Assembly (NCBI RefSeq): GCF_026104355.1
Contig: NZ_CP110535.1
Location: forward strand, 1,612,001 to 1,676,000
Origin: Halomonas sp. BDJS001
GTDB taxonomy: Bacteria > Pseudomonadota > Gammaproteobacteria > Pseudomonadales > Halomonadaceae
Length of the DNA: 64,000 nt
Direction of reading: 5' to 3'
In this document: positions 45,388 to 53,863 of the stretch, one piece after another
Layout of the letters: every line of letters begins with the position of its first letter
Position numbering within the stretch: position 1 is the stretch's first letter
The notes under the pieces: model-generated
Database searches by the model: none
What the model saw: the letters and a program-made list of their open reading frames with translations, nothing else
Told to the model about the DNA's origin: nothing
Made by a program: the position numbers and the translations under genes

Positions 45388-47020
45388 TAAAAATGTCCTC
45401 TAGGGGAAGCCGGTACTTATCACTGTGCTCAGGGTTTAGAAGCGTCACAGCCTCTAGCAGGTAGCTCGCTCTAAGGGCGAGCCTGGTGGCAAAAGGCTTG
45501 TCATAAATAAAGCGTGTGGAAGTGGCAAAGGAGCGACCTAGGGCGATCGCCAGCCGGGCGTCAAAATGGGTATCGCTACTCTGCTTGGCAAACCGACGAG
45601 CAAACTGATAGAGCTGCCCGATTAATGCCATTAGTTCGGCTCTAGGGCCAGCGTCCATAATGGGCAGCCGATAAATCGACGCCATCAGTACGGAGAGATC
45701 CTGCACATAATCTGAGTAGGAGGCGCGGTGTAGGTCAATGAAATAGATGCGATTTTTGAGGTCGTCATAAATGAGGTTATCGACGTTAAAGTCGCCGTGG
45801 ATCAGCACGGAAAATGGCGCCCTCAACTGACTCTCCAGGGCCTCAACCCGATCAATCAGCTCGTCAAAGCTGGGGCGTGGCAGTCCGCAAATCGTCTGGC
45901 GTTCTTTAAACAGCGTCGAGTGGGTGTGGCGGGTTTCCGGCATGCGTTTACGCAATTGCTGCATATACTCGGCCTGCGCGGGTTCTGGCGTGCGCGAGCT
46001 CTTCCAGATTTTTCTCAACGTCCGCTGGAGTGTACGGATAAGTTGATTGGCGGATTTCCACTGGCTGTTTAACAGCAGTGACTCAAGGGTTCGGCCTGGG
46101 AGGTGTTCGATGACCATTGATCCCAGCTCGTTCCCTTGCTCCACGTGGTGCGAGAGCACCGTGGGCGCCACCTTGGGGTAGACCCGCTTCCATTGATCGA
46201 CCCCGTACAGCTCTTCAATGACTTTCTGACTTTCACCCTCCTTGTAGACGGCCATCCTGCTGCCGGCGGCGTGCTCGGCTTTCAGTGTGGCGATGGTGCT
46301 GCCGCTGCGGGTAAGCGCCAGCCGCTCAACGGTAAATTCGTCGCTTTGGGCAGTCATCGCATGGGCGGCGTCTTGCAACTGCTTGTAGTTTTGTAAGCGT
46401 ACAGCTGGGCCAAAGTTGGTGGCGAGCAGGGCGTCGGCGAGTTCGGAGAGCAGGTGGATCATACGATGAAGCTGAAAATCCACCACGGCGCTGTGTTTGG
46501 CGCCTGAGTTGTCAGGGGCGAAAACTGTCGTTAAACGGTTAGTTATTTTGGGTATTCGGCGGCCTATTTTAAGGCCTTGGCGAATGTTTGCGTCATCGAC
46601 GTTGATGATCACCAGCTTCAATGATTTACCTACCAGCCGAATCAGCTTGGCGTACTCTTTTCGTGACTTATCGGGAAGCTGTTTTAGCGCCTTGATGGCG
46701 ATGAATTCAAGGCAGGCTTGGCCAAGCTGGTCAAGCAATCGGGCTAAACGCTCAAGGGATTTGGATTGTTGAAAACCCTGTCCATCGACTTTGCGTCGCT
46801 GCACATCCATGGCGACAGCAAGCTCGACTTTCTCAAGCAGTGTGCTTCTATACCCTTTGCGATTGATGAGGCGCTGCGCGAGCGATTCACTAGGCTGGGT
46901 CACATAAACTTCAACTAACTCGAAGTGATTTTCAACTTCGAATCGTAGAAAATAGAAATGCTCCAAAATCGACGTATTGATACGCTGCCTCACCGAGATA
47001 AAGTGCGCTTGGATAGCCAC
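45380..47020 (-). CDS. PhoU-like domain fused to aminoglycoside-phosphotransferase-like kinase (GAK cluster)
   Basis: 546 residues. The N-terminal ~220 residues are helical and resemble PhoU-like proteins (HFYFLRFEVENHFELVEVYV, LHRMIHLLSELADALLATN). The rest is an APH-type kinase with the catalytic loop VLIHGDFNVDNLIYDD (HxDxxxxN) and the metal site IYFIDLHRAS. APH-fold kinases phosphorylate small hydroxyl compounds or proteins. First gene of the minus-strand operon, divergent from the CofD-like gene with 75 bp between starts. The fusion is unusual; the PhoU likeness is from pattern only. Confidence 0.75.
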   Translation of the reverse strand: MAIQAHFISVRQRINTSILEHFYFLRFEVENHFELVEVYVTQPSESLAQRLINRKGYRSTLLEKVELAVAMDVQRRKVDGQGFQQSKSLERLARLLDQLGQACLEFIAIKALKQLPDKSRKEYAKLIRLVGKSLKLVIINVDDANIRQGLKIGRRIPKITNRLTTVFAPDNSGAKHSAVVDFQLHRMIHLLSELADALLATNFGPAVRLQNYKQLQDAAHAMTAQSDEFTVERLALTRSGSTIATLKAEHAAGSRMAVYKEGESQKVIEELYGVDQWKRVYPKVAPTVLSHHVEQGNELGSMVIEHLPGRTLESLLLNSQWKSANQLIRTLQRTLRKIWKSSRTPEPAQAEYMQQLRKRMPETRHTHSTLFKERQTICGLPRPSFDELIDRVEALESQLRAPFSVLIHGDFNVDNLIYDDLKNRIYFIDLHRASYSDYVQDLSVLMASIYRLPIMDAGPRAELMALIGQLYQFARRFAKQSSDTHFDARLAIALGRSFATSTRFIYDKPFATRLALRASYLLEAVTLLNPEHSDKYRLPLEDIFSD

Positions 47021-47095
47021 TGTATTTTAGTGTAACCAGTATAAATAACCGTGCCGTCATTTACGTTACATGTTTCTTACAGTACAAAGACTTGT

Positions 47096-48331
47096 ATGAA
47101 AAAAAGACGTTTTATCGGTACCCGAATGTGCCTGCCCCGTGAGATTGGCAAGGGGCGGGATCTACGCCTGGCCCGATACCGGAAAGCTCCCGAGCTGGGG
47201 CCGAAAATACTCTTCTTTAGTGGCGGTACGGCACTGAAAGGCTTTTCAGAAGTGTTGACGGACTATACCCATAACTCCATTCATCTGGTGACGCCGTTTG
47301 ATTCTGGGGGCAGCTCGGCAGAGTTGCGCCGGGCCTTCGCAATGCCTGCCGTGGGCGACTTGAGAGCACGTCTGCTGGCGCTGGCTGACGACTCAGTCAC
47401 TGGCCACCCAGAAGTGGCGGCGCTTTTCTCTCATCGTCTTTCTGCGCAGGGGCAGGACGAGGCAGCGGTCAAGGCAGCCCTGGAGCAAAACCTGCGGGCC
47501 CTTGTCAGTGCCAAGCACCCGCTGCTTAAAGCGATCGCTGAGCCCATGCGTTCACTGATCCAGAGCTATATCGCTGCCTTCTACAAACATATGCCAAAGG
47601 ATTTTAGCCTCGCTGGCGCCAGCGTGGGGAACCTTATCTTGACCGGCGGCTACCTGATTCATGAGCGCTCCCTGGATCCCATCGCTTTTCTGTTTGGCCA
47701 GTTGATCAAAACCCGCGGAACCGTTCGCACCACGACAGACGCCAACCTTCAACTGGAGGTGTTGCTAGCGAATGGGCGAAAAATTATTGGCCAGCACCGC
47801 TTTACCGGTAAAGAGATGGCGGAAATCGATTCACCTATCCAAGCGATAAAATTATCCGGTGAGGCGGATGATATCGATACCCTGGATGCCTCCAAGGTGT
47901 GCAAAGAGACCCGTAATCTTATCGATTCGGCAGAGCTGATCGTCTTCCCACCGGGCAGTTTTTACAGCAGTGTCATTGCCAACCTGCTGCCTAAAGGGGT
48001 GGATAGAGCATTGGCTAAAAATCCGTCAGCCAAGGTGTATGTGCCGAGTTTGGGCACGGATCTTGAAACGCTTGGCATGACGCTGGTGGATCAGGTTCAA
48101 GTGCTCAATGCACACTTGTCTGGCACACTGGAGCCCTTGTCGTCTAAGCGCTCCTCCATCGATTTTTTACTGTTTGATTCGCAACTGCTCAGTGTTTCTC
48201 CCCAACAGATTGAGACCATCCGCGATGAAATGGGAATACAAGTGATTGACCTGGATCTTGCCCCGGAGAACGCTGAAAGCCACCGTTATGATGACGTTAA
48301 GCTGGCTGAAGCGCTGCTGGGGTTGACCTGA
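47096..48331 (+). CDS. CofD-like protein of the GAK system
   Basis: 411 residues. ILFFSGGTALKGFSEVLTD is the nucleotide-binding start of the CofD/YvcK superfamily, followed by HLVTPFDSGGSSAELRRAF, GASVGNLILTGGYL and IVFPPGSFYSSVIANLLPKG. CofD transfers 2-phospholactate from LPPG/EPPG to F420 precursors, but YvcK members act in metabolism and cell shape without a known reaction; no F420 genes are seen here. The ATG at 47096 is chosen over 47051 (GTG without ribosome site). It is divergent from the other GAK genes and followed 5 bp later by cdhR. Confidence 0.87.
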   Translation: MKKRRFIGTRMCLPREIGKGRDLRLARYRKAPELGPKILFFSGGTALKGFSEVLTDYTHNSIHLVTPFDSGGSSAELRRAFAMPAVGDLRARLLALADDSVTGHPEVAALFSHRLSAQGQDEAAVKAALEQNLRALVSAKHPLLKAIAEPMRSLIQSYIAAFYKHMPKDFSLAGASVGNLILTGGYLIHERSLDPIAFLFGQLIKTRGTVRTTTDANLQLEVLLANGRKIIGQHRFTGKEMAEIDSPIQAIKLSGEADDIDTLDASKVCKETRNLIDSAELIVFPPGSFYSSVIANLLPKGVDRALAKNPSAKVYVPSLGTDLETLGMTLVDQVQVLNAHLSGTLEPLSSKRSSIDFLLFDSQLLSVSPQQIETIRDEMGIQVIDLDLAPENAESHRYDDVKLAEALLGLT

Positions 48332-48335
48332 TTTC

Positions 48336-49316
48336 ATGCGTCTTAATTATCAAGGCCCGCTGCCGGAAATGGTCGGATTTTTACTGCTGCCGCAGTTTTC
48401 CATGATGGCCTTTTTTGCGGCGGTGGAGCCGCTACGAATAGCCAACCGCATCGCCCATCGTCCGCTATTCGACTGGACATTAATCAGCGCTGATGGGGGG
48501 CCGGTGACGGCATCTAACGGCATGACCCTGATAGCCGATCAAGCAACGGCGGAGGTGCACCACCTACCTTCCCTGGCGGTGTGTAGTGGCTTTACCCCCG
48601 AAGCGCATCTTACCCGACCGTTAATGGCCTGGCTGCATCAGTTGGATCAGGCGGGCTGCTGCCTGGGCGGTATCGATACGGGGGCGTTTCTGCTCGCCGC
48701 GACAGGATTGTTAAAGCACGAACGGGTGGCGCTGCACTGGGAGAGCCTGCCCGCCTTTCGCGAGCGTTTTCCGGGCATTGATACCACTGATGAGCTTTAC
48801 GAGTTGGGTGAGCGACGTTTCTCCTGCGCGGGTGGTGCAGCGGCGATGGATATGGCGCTTGAAGTGATTGCGCGGCGGCATGGCGCGAAGTTGGCCATCG
48901 ATGTCTCTGAGCAGCTTATTCATGACCGGATTCGTACCCGCAGCGACCAGCAGCGCATGGCGTTGGTGAAGCGCTTAGGTACGCATAACCGGCGGGTTGT
49001 GGAGGCGGTGGCGTTAATGGAGCAGAACCTTGAAGAGCCACTTCCCCTCGAAGAGATAGCCAGCCGAGTAGACGTATCGGTGCGCCAACTACAGCGCCTG
49101 TTTGAGCAGGAGCTAAACGTAACTCCGCGCCAGTGGTATTTGCAGCTGCGCGTTAAGCGCGCCCGGCGGCTGCTGGCGGAGACCGATCTCGCGGTGCTGG
49201 CGGTGGGCGTAGCCTGTGGGTTTAATTCCTCCTCTAGCTTTGCGCGTACCTTTCGTGCCCATTACGGCTACTCGCCCCGGCAGGTTCGTTCTGGCATGGC
49301 GGATAAAGAGCTTTAA
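48336..49316 (+). CDS. cdhR: carnitine-responsive AraC/GlxA-family activator CdhR
   Basis: 326 residues. An N-terminal DJ-1/PfpI-like ligand domain (1-~195: MVGFLLLPQFSMMAFFAAVE, LGGIDTGAFLLAATGLL) and a C-terminal double helix-turn-helix (~225-320: LEEIASRVDVSVRQLQRLF, VACGFNSSSSFARTFRAHYG). In Pseudomonas the homologue next to the carnitine genes activates them in the presence of carnitine. caiX follows on the same strand and the cdhABC genes lie beyond it, which fixes the identification. Confidence 0.87.
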   Translation: MRLNYQGPLPEMVGFLLLPQFSMMAFFAAVEPLRIANRIAHRPLFDWTLISADGGPVTASNGMTLIADQATAEVHHLPSLAVCSGFTPEAHLTRPLMAWLHQLDQAGCCLGGIDTGAFLLAATGLLKHERVALHWESLPAFRERFPGIDTTDELYELGERRFSCAGGAAAMDMALEVIARRHGAKLAIDVSEQLIHDRIRTRSDQQRMALVKRLGTHNRRVVEAVALMEQNLEEPLPLEEIASRVDVSVRQLQRLFEQELNVTPRQWYLQLRVKRARRLLAETDLAVLAVGVACGFNSSSSFARTFRAHYGYSPRQVRSGMADKEL

Positions 49317-49422
49317 AGCGCAATGAGTGTCGTGTAATGCATGGCAAGTGTCGCCTTATGCCTAGTAGTAAGGAGACAGCCGCGCATACTGACTAAACCC
49401 AACGAATAAGAGGTTTAGCTAA

Positions 49423-50436
49423 ATGTCTGCCACGACTATCTTTCCCAAGACTATCTCTCCCAAAACCGTCTCTCCCAAAACCATCTCTGCCAAGACCCTC
49501 TCTCCCACCACCAAGTCATTGTCGGTAACAGCTGGCTTGTTACTCTCTGCGTTTGCTGCCACTCCGGCCATGGCGGAGCTTGATGAACTGCGTTTTGGGG
49601 TGCCGCCATGGCCTGGGGTGACGGTGAAGTCCGAAGTGGCCGCCCAACTACTCGAGGCCATGGGGTATGAGACCCGCCAGCAGGATTTAGCCGTGAGCGT
49701 TATTCTGGAAGGCCTGACGCGTAACGATCTGGAAATTTATTTAGGTGGCTGGTACCCGGTTCAGACCGATATGGTCGAGCCCTTGGTGGCCGACGGCAAA
49801 GTAGAAAAAGTTGTTTCCAATATCCGCGGCGCCAATTCGGGGCTGGTGGTTCCTCAGTATGTGTACGATGCCGGCGTTACCACGGTCGCTGAACTGGCAG
49901 AACACCGTGACCGCTTTGATGGTGAAATCCAGGGCATTGAAGCGGGCACCGGCATCAACGATGCCATTCTCAACGCCATCGATAATGACCTTGCCGGGCT
50001 AGGCGATTGGCAGCTCCGTGAAAGCTCAACGTCGGCCATGTTGGCCCAGGCTGAGCAGAAAATGGCCGATGAGGAGTGGGTGACCTTTGTCGGCTGGGAG
50101 CCCCACTGGATGAACGTGAGCTTCGATTTGGCCTACTTGGCCGACAGCGATGATGCGGGCGTGGCTTCCATTGAAAGCACGGTATGGACAATTACCCCTG
50201 CCAGCCTGGCGGACGAAGCGCCGGAGGTTCACCGCTTCCTGTCGCAGTACGTGATCGATATCGAAGACCAGAACGAATGGGTACACGAGTATAGCTACGA
50301 AGACCGCCCGGCGGATGAAGTGGCCCATGAGTGGATTGGTAATAATCTAGACACCGTGGCTGAGTGGCTCGACGGTGTCAAAACCCGCGATGGCGAGTCC
50401 GCGATTGAGCAGGTGCGGGCCCAGTTCGATTCTTAA
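49423..50436 (+). CDS. caiX: carnitine/betaine-type ABC transporter substrate-binding protein CaiX
   Basis: 337 residues. After a signal region (SVTAGLLLSAFAATPAMA), the mature protein follows the OpuAC/ChoX fold: LRFGVPPWPGVTVKSEVAAQ, DLEIYLGGWYPVQTDM, EEWVTFVGWEPHWMNVSFD (the Trp-rich cage for quaternary ammonium). It delivers carnitine to the choline/betaine ABC core, whose other subunits are not in this window. The first 29 residues, before the hydrophobic core, are five copies of a five-residue repeat, which is unusual for a signal peptide n-region. No other start precedes the mature protein. Confidence 0.9.
   Translation: MSATTIFPKTISPKTVSPKTISAKTLSPTTKSLSVTAGLLLSAFAATPAMAELDELRFGVPPWPGVTVKSEVAAQLLEAMGYETRQQDLAVSVILEGLTRNDLEIYLGGWYPVQTDMVEPLVADGKVEKVVSNIRGANSGLVVPQYVYDAGVTTVAELAEHRDRFDGEIQGIEAGTGINDAILNAIDNDLAGLGDWQLRESSTSAMLAQAEQKMADEEWVTFVGWEPHWMNVSFDLAYLADSDDAGVASIESTVWTITPASLADEAPEVHRFLSQYVIDIEDQNEWVHEYSYEDRPADEVAHEWIGNNLDTVAEWLDGVKTRDGESAIEQVRAQFDS
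49435..49509. repeat. 15-bp tandem repeat (x5) in the caiX signal region
   Basis: Five imperfect units of the type ACYNTCTCTCCCAAR, encoding TIFPK, TISPK, TVSPK, TISAK and TLSPT. The unit keeps frame and repeats just before the hydrophobic core of the signal peptide. Confidence 0.9.
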
Positions 50437-50462
50437 CCCGGTTCGGTTCTTAAATAGTTTAT

Positions 50463-51295
50463 TTATCCATCAAGCCGCTGCTTGAGTGCGTGGCAGAAAT
50501 CCTGCCACGCACTGCCCATTTCGGGGAGCTGCGATTGGGCGTGAAGGGCGGCGTGTACCATCTGCGGCGCTCTACGATAGCCCACGGAGGCGCCTGCTGC
50601 TCGCCAGTTGGCCACTGCGGCTTCGATAGGCTGAGTTAGCGGGTCGTGCTCTACTGTCAGGATTTCCATGCTCTGGGAAGGAGAACGGCCATCCCGCTGA
50701 GCGGCGATAATCTCAGGGCACTGTTTGCGAATGCTGAGCACATCGTGGCGCGAAAGCAGTGGGGCATCTTCACCCAAGCAAGCTGGCGAAAGTTCGCCAA
50801 CGGGCGGGTAAATTAACCCTAGCGGCGGCGCTTCACTCAGCGGGTGGGCAAGGTCGATAGCTAGTCGCCCGCCAGCGCTGTCACCCACCAGTGCAATAGG
50901 TTGAATGGCTGTTAACACCGTTTGGCAGTCTGCCAGCATGGTGGGGTACGTTACTTCCGGTGCCAGCCGGTAGTTAACGCTGACCACTTCGCGCTCAAGC
51001 TGCTGGGCCAAGCTGGCAGCGGGGCCATGGTGGCTCTCTGTTGAGCCGATGGTAAAACCGCCGCCATGTATAAACAGCACGACACCCGGCGCTTGCTGCT
51101 GAGGAGTAAAGCGGCGCACGCTAACGCCATTAATACTGCCATCTTCGACCCGCATACCGGCCGGTCGGGTGGGGCGAACGAGCGGCAGAACTTGTCGTAA
51201 GCGCGCCTTACCTGAGGCAGGGGCTGCTCCTCCATTACCGCCAGCCCTGCGCTAAAGCGCTGAATAAAGGCGTCTACATTCATCGCTACTGTCAT
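50463..51295 (-). pseudogene. alpha/beta hydrolase of the carnitine operon, N-terminal frameshift
   Basis: From the ATG at 51295 the frame reads VDAFIQRFSAGLAVM and KFCRSFAPPDRP, a normal start for acetyl-esterase/lipase-like hydrolases. It continues in another frame at 51155 with MRVEDGSINGVSVRRF, VLFIHGGGFTIGS (oxyanion loop HGGG), VGDSAGGRLAIDLA (nucleophile Ser) and the C-terminal VHAAL His. A single indel near 51160-51200 joins them. Pseudomonas carnitine loci have a similar hydrolase here, thought to release carnitine from acyl-carnitine. The 230-residue downstream frame keeps the whole catalytic part and could still be made. Confidence 0.7.
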
Positions 51296-51297
51296 CC

Positions 51298-51753
51298 TTA
51301 GCGCCGAATACCGATGGTGCGCCCGGCAAGTTCTGGCCAGGCACTGCTATCTGCTTTGGGCAGTGTTGCAATGCGATTCGCGATTGCTTCAGGAAACGGG
51401 CTTGGACGCCCAGACGCTTGTTTCATGCCCATCAGCATCTGCTCGCTGGTCGCTACCAGGTTGTCTTCGTCATCGAACAGGGTGAAAAAGAGGTGCAGGC
51501 GCTTTGTGTCGCTATCGAGCAATGTAAATCCTACGTTTAGCGCTTGGCCTTGGTGTGCCTCGCGGCGGTAGCAGAGGTGCGTTTCCAAGGTATAGATCGT
51601 ATAGCCGTAGTGCTCACGGCCCGCTTTATCCAGCCCAATGTAGTCAATCAGTGCTTCACAGGCCAGGGAGAAAACGCGGGCGTACTCCGCGTCGTTCATA
51701 TGCCCGTTGTAGTCGACCCACTCGGGAGCGACCTGGGTCTTATAAATGATCAT
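51298..51753 (-). CDS. cdhB: betainyl-CoA thioesterase CdhB
   Basis: 151 residues of the hot-dog 4-hydroxybenzoyl-CoA thioesterase type: VAPEWVDYNGHMNDAEYARV (catalytic Asp in VDYNGHM), LETHLCYRREAHQG, FFTLFDDEDNLVATSEQMLM. In carnitine breakdown it splits betainyl-CoA to glycine betaine and CoA. The ATG overlaps the cdhA stop by one base and the hydrolase start follows two bases after its stop, so the genes form a single operon. Confidence 0.88.
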   Translation of the reverse strand: MIIYKTQVAPEWVDYNGHMNDAEYARVFSLACEALIDYIGLDKAGREHYGYTIYTLETHLCYRREAHQGQALNVGFTLLDSDTKRLHLFFTLFDDEDNLVATSEQMLMGMKQASGRPSPFPEAIANRIATLPKADSSAWPELAGRTIGIRR

Positions 51754-52706
51754 TAAATGCGTCCCTCCAAGCCTTCGGCTTCTGGCCAGTACTTATGCAC
51801 CACTTCAAGCAGCTCGACCAGGAAGTCATCCCGGCGGCGGTCAAGCGTGGCCACTGAACGACCCGCGGCTTGATGTTCACAGCCTTCTACCACTTTATCA
51901 ATCAGTTCGTCGGTGAGTTCTGGGGCTTCCAGTTTGGTCCAGGGCAGTTTTAACGCCGGGCCGAACTGCTCCAGCATATGGCGCATGCCGGGCTCGCCGC
52001 CCGCCAGGTGGAAGGTCAAGAAAGTGCCCATCAACGGCCAGCGCAGCCCACAGCCGTAAACCACCGCCGCATCGATCTCTTCGGTGGTGGCCACCCCATC
52101 GTTGACCAGATGCAGGGCTTCCCGCCATAGCGCTTCCATTAAGCGGTCGGCGATATGGCCCTCTATTTCTCGGCGAACCACTAACGGCCGCATGGCGAGG
52201 GCCTGATAGAGTTTCTGGGCGGTGGCAATCTGGGCGGTCTGGGTTGATTCGCCGCCCACAAGCTCCACCAGCGGTAGTAAATACACCGGGTTGAAGGGGT
52301 GAGCGACGATCACGCGACCAGGCGCTTGGCGGCAGTTCCGCTGTAGATCACTGGGTTTAAAGCCAGAAGTCGACGAGCCAATGATAACGTCCGGCGTGGC
52401 AGCGGCATCAATGGCGGCCAGAGTTTCTTGCTTAAGCGGTAGCCGCTCGGGCACGTTCTCCTGAATCAGATCAGCGCCGCTCACGGCCTCTTCTATTGTA
52501 GCCACAAACGTTAGCCGCTCAGGGCTGGCATTAGGTGACAGGCCTAGCTGGGTTAACGAAGGCCAGGCGTTGTCGATAAATGCACGGGTGCGCGTAGGTG
52601 CTGATGGGTCTGGATCAAACGCAACCACGTCCCAGCCTTGGGCGAGGGCGCGGGCAATCCAGCCATTGCCAATCACGCCGGTACCAATCACGGCTAAACG
52701 GCTCAT
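51753..52706 (-). CDS. cdhA: L-carnitine dehydrogenase CdhA
   Basis: 317 residues of the 3-hydroxyacyl-CoA-dehydrogenase fold: Rossmann motif [38 protein letters not shown] and the C-terminal domain with [20 protein letters not shown]. It oxidises L-carnitine to 3-dehydrocarnitine with NAD+. It lies between cdhC (4-bp overlap) and cdhB (1-bp overlap), the order known from Pseudomonas. Confidence 0.92.
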   Translation of the reverse strand: MSRLAVIGTGVIGNGWIARALAQGWDVVAFDPDPSAPTRTRAFIDNAWPSLTQLGLSPNASPERLTFVATIEEAVSGADLIQENVPERLPLKQETLAAIDAAATPDVIIGSSTSGFKPSDLQRNCRQAPGRVIVAHPFNPVYLLPLVELVGGESTQTAQIATAQKLYQALAMRPLVVRREIEGHIADRLMEALWREALHLVNDGVATTEEIDAAVVYGCGLRWPLMGTFLTFHLAGGEPGMRHMLEQFGPALKLPWTKLEAPELTDELIDKVVEGCEHQAAGRSVATLDRRRDDFLVELLEVVHKYWPEAEGLEGRI

Positions 52707-53611
52707 GCGTCACCTCCTGCCGGAGCGCGCAGCTCTGGGTCACGTAACCTAAGATGCGCGCGTGTTTCCGCTGGCGTCATTACCCGGGCACCGAGGTTTT
52801 CAATAATGGTTGAGGCTTTCTCGACCAGTTGGCCGTTAGTGGCCAGCACGCCTTTCTCTAGAAACAAGTTATCTTCCAACCCCACTCGTGCGTGACCACC
52901 CAGCAGCACCGCTTGAGCGACCATGGGCATCTGGTGGCGGCCAATGCCGAACGCTGCCCAGTTGGCGTTTTCTGGCAACTTGTTGCGCATGGCGAGCATG
53001 GTTTCGGTGTCTGCTTCGGCGCCCCAGGGGATGCCCAGGCAGAGCTGATAGAGTGGGTCATCATCGATCAAGCCCTCTTGTTGAAGCTGGCGGGCAAACC
53101 AGACATGGCCCAGATCAAAGCACTCAAGCTCCGGCTTGACACCTGCGGCTTGCACCAAACGGGCGTGCTCACGTAGCCAGTCGGCGGGATTCACGTAGAC
53201 CATGTCGCCAAAGTTGAGGCTACCGCAATCCAGCGTACACAGCTCGGGGAGCAGCTCGCCGACTGGGGCATGGCGTTCGGCGGGCGTTTGAATATCGGTG
53301 CCTGGGCCGCCGCGGGTCGGGTCTGTGGCATCCGGTATCCAGTCGCCGCCGCCGCCCGCGGTGATGTTCATCACAATATCCACATCGGCCTCGCGTACGC
53401 GCTCCATCACCTCGCGGAAATGGTCGGTCGAATGGCTAATGCCGCCGGTCTCCGGGTCGCGAACGTGGATATGCGCGATGCTAGCCCCGGCACGGGCCGC
53501 TTCAATGCAGGAAGCGGCGATAGCCTTGGGTGTAACAGGCACATTGGGATTTTTTGCGGTGGTATCACCTGCGCCAGTGACGGCACAGGTGAGGATGACA
53601 TTGCGGTTCAT
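52703..53611 (-). CDS. cdhC: 3-dehydrocarnitine:acetyl-CoA trimethylamine transferase CdhC (BKACE family)
   Basis: 302 residues of the beta-keto acid cleavage enzyme family. Zn-binding and active-site motifs: [14 protein letters not shown] (HxH), [11 protein letters not shown] near the C-terminus, and [20 protein letters not shown]. It reacts dehydrocarnitine with acetyl-CoA to give acetoacetate and betainyl-CoA. First gene of the minus-strand operon cdhC-cdhA-cdhB-hydrolase; the 252 bp upstream contain no gene and should hold the CdhR-controlled promoter. Confidence 0.9.
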   Translation of the reverse strand: MNRNVILTCAVTGAGDTTAKNPNVPVTPKAIAASCIEAARAGASIAHIHVRDPETGGISHSTDHFREVMERVREADVDIVMNITAGGGGDWIPDATDPTRGGPGTDIQTPAERHAPVGELLPELCTLDCGSLNFGDMVYVNPADWLREHARLVQAAGVKPELECFDLGHVWFARQLQQEGLIDDDPLYQLCLGIPWGAEADTETMLAMRNKLPENANWAAFGIGRHQMPMVAQAVLLGGHARVGLEDNLFLEKGVLATNGQLVEKASTIIENLGARVMTPAETRAHLRLRDPELRAPAGGDA

Positions 53612-53863
53612 GGCGTGCTCTCTAGTCAGCGGTTTATTCGCTTACCAGTGTGTCGCGGTGGGTAAACATTAGTTGTCGTAAAGCGACATTCGCTATACAC
53701 AAAATGCAGTTTTGATCCTCGCTAATTAATTCACTGCTCCTAACTCCTATCTCCTCATTATGCGAGCGGTAAATATTGACCGGCATGGCTGCCGATCTAA
53801 ACTGAAGAAGCCCATGGCAAAGTTGATAACAATTACAAACAACACTAGGAAGGAGTGCCTTCA

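Noticed and set aside
47051-47095. Upstream GTG start for the CofD-like gene
   Set aside because: No ribosome site, and the added residues are not like the family; the ATG at 47096 fits better.
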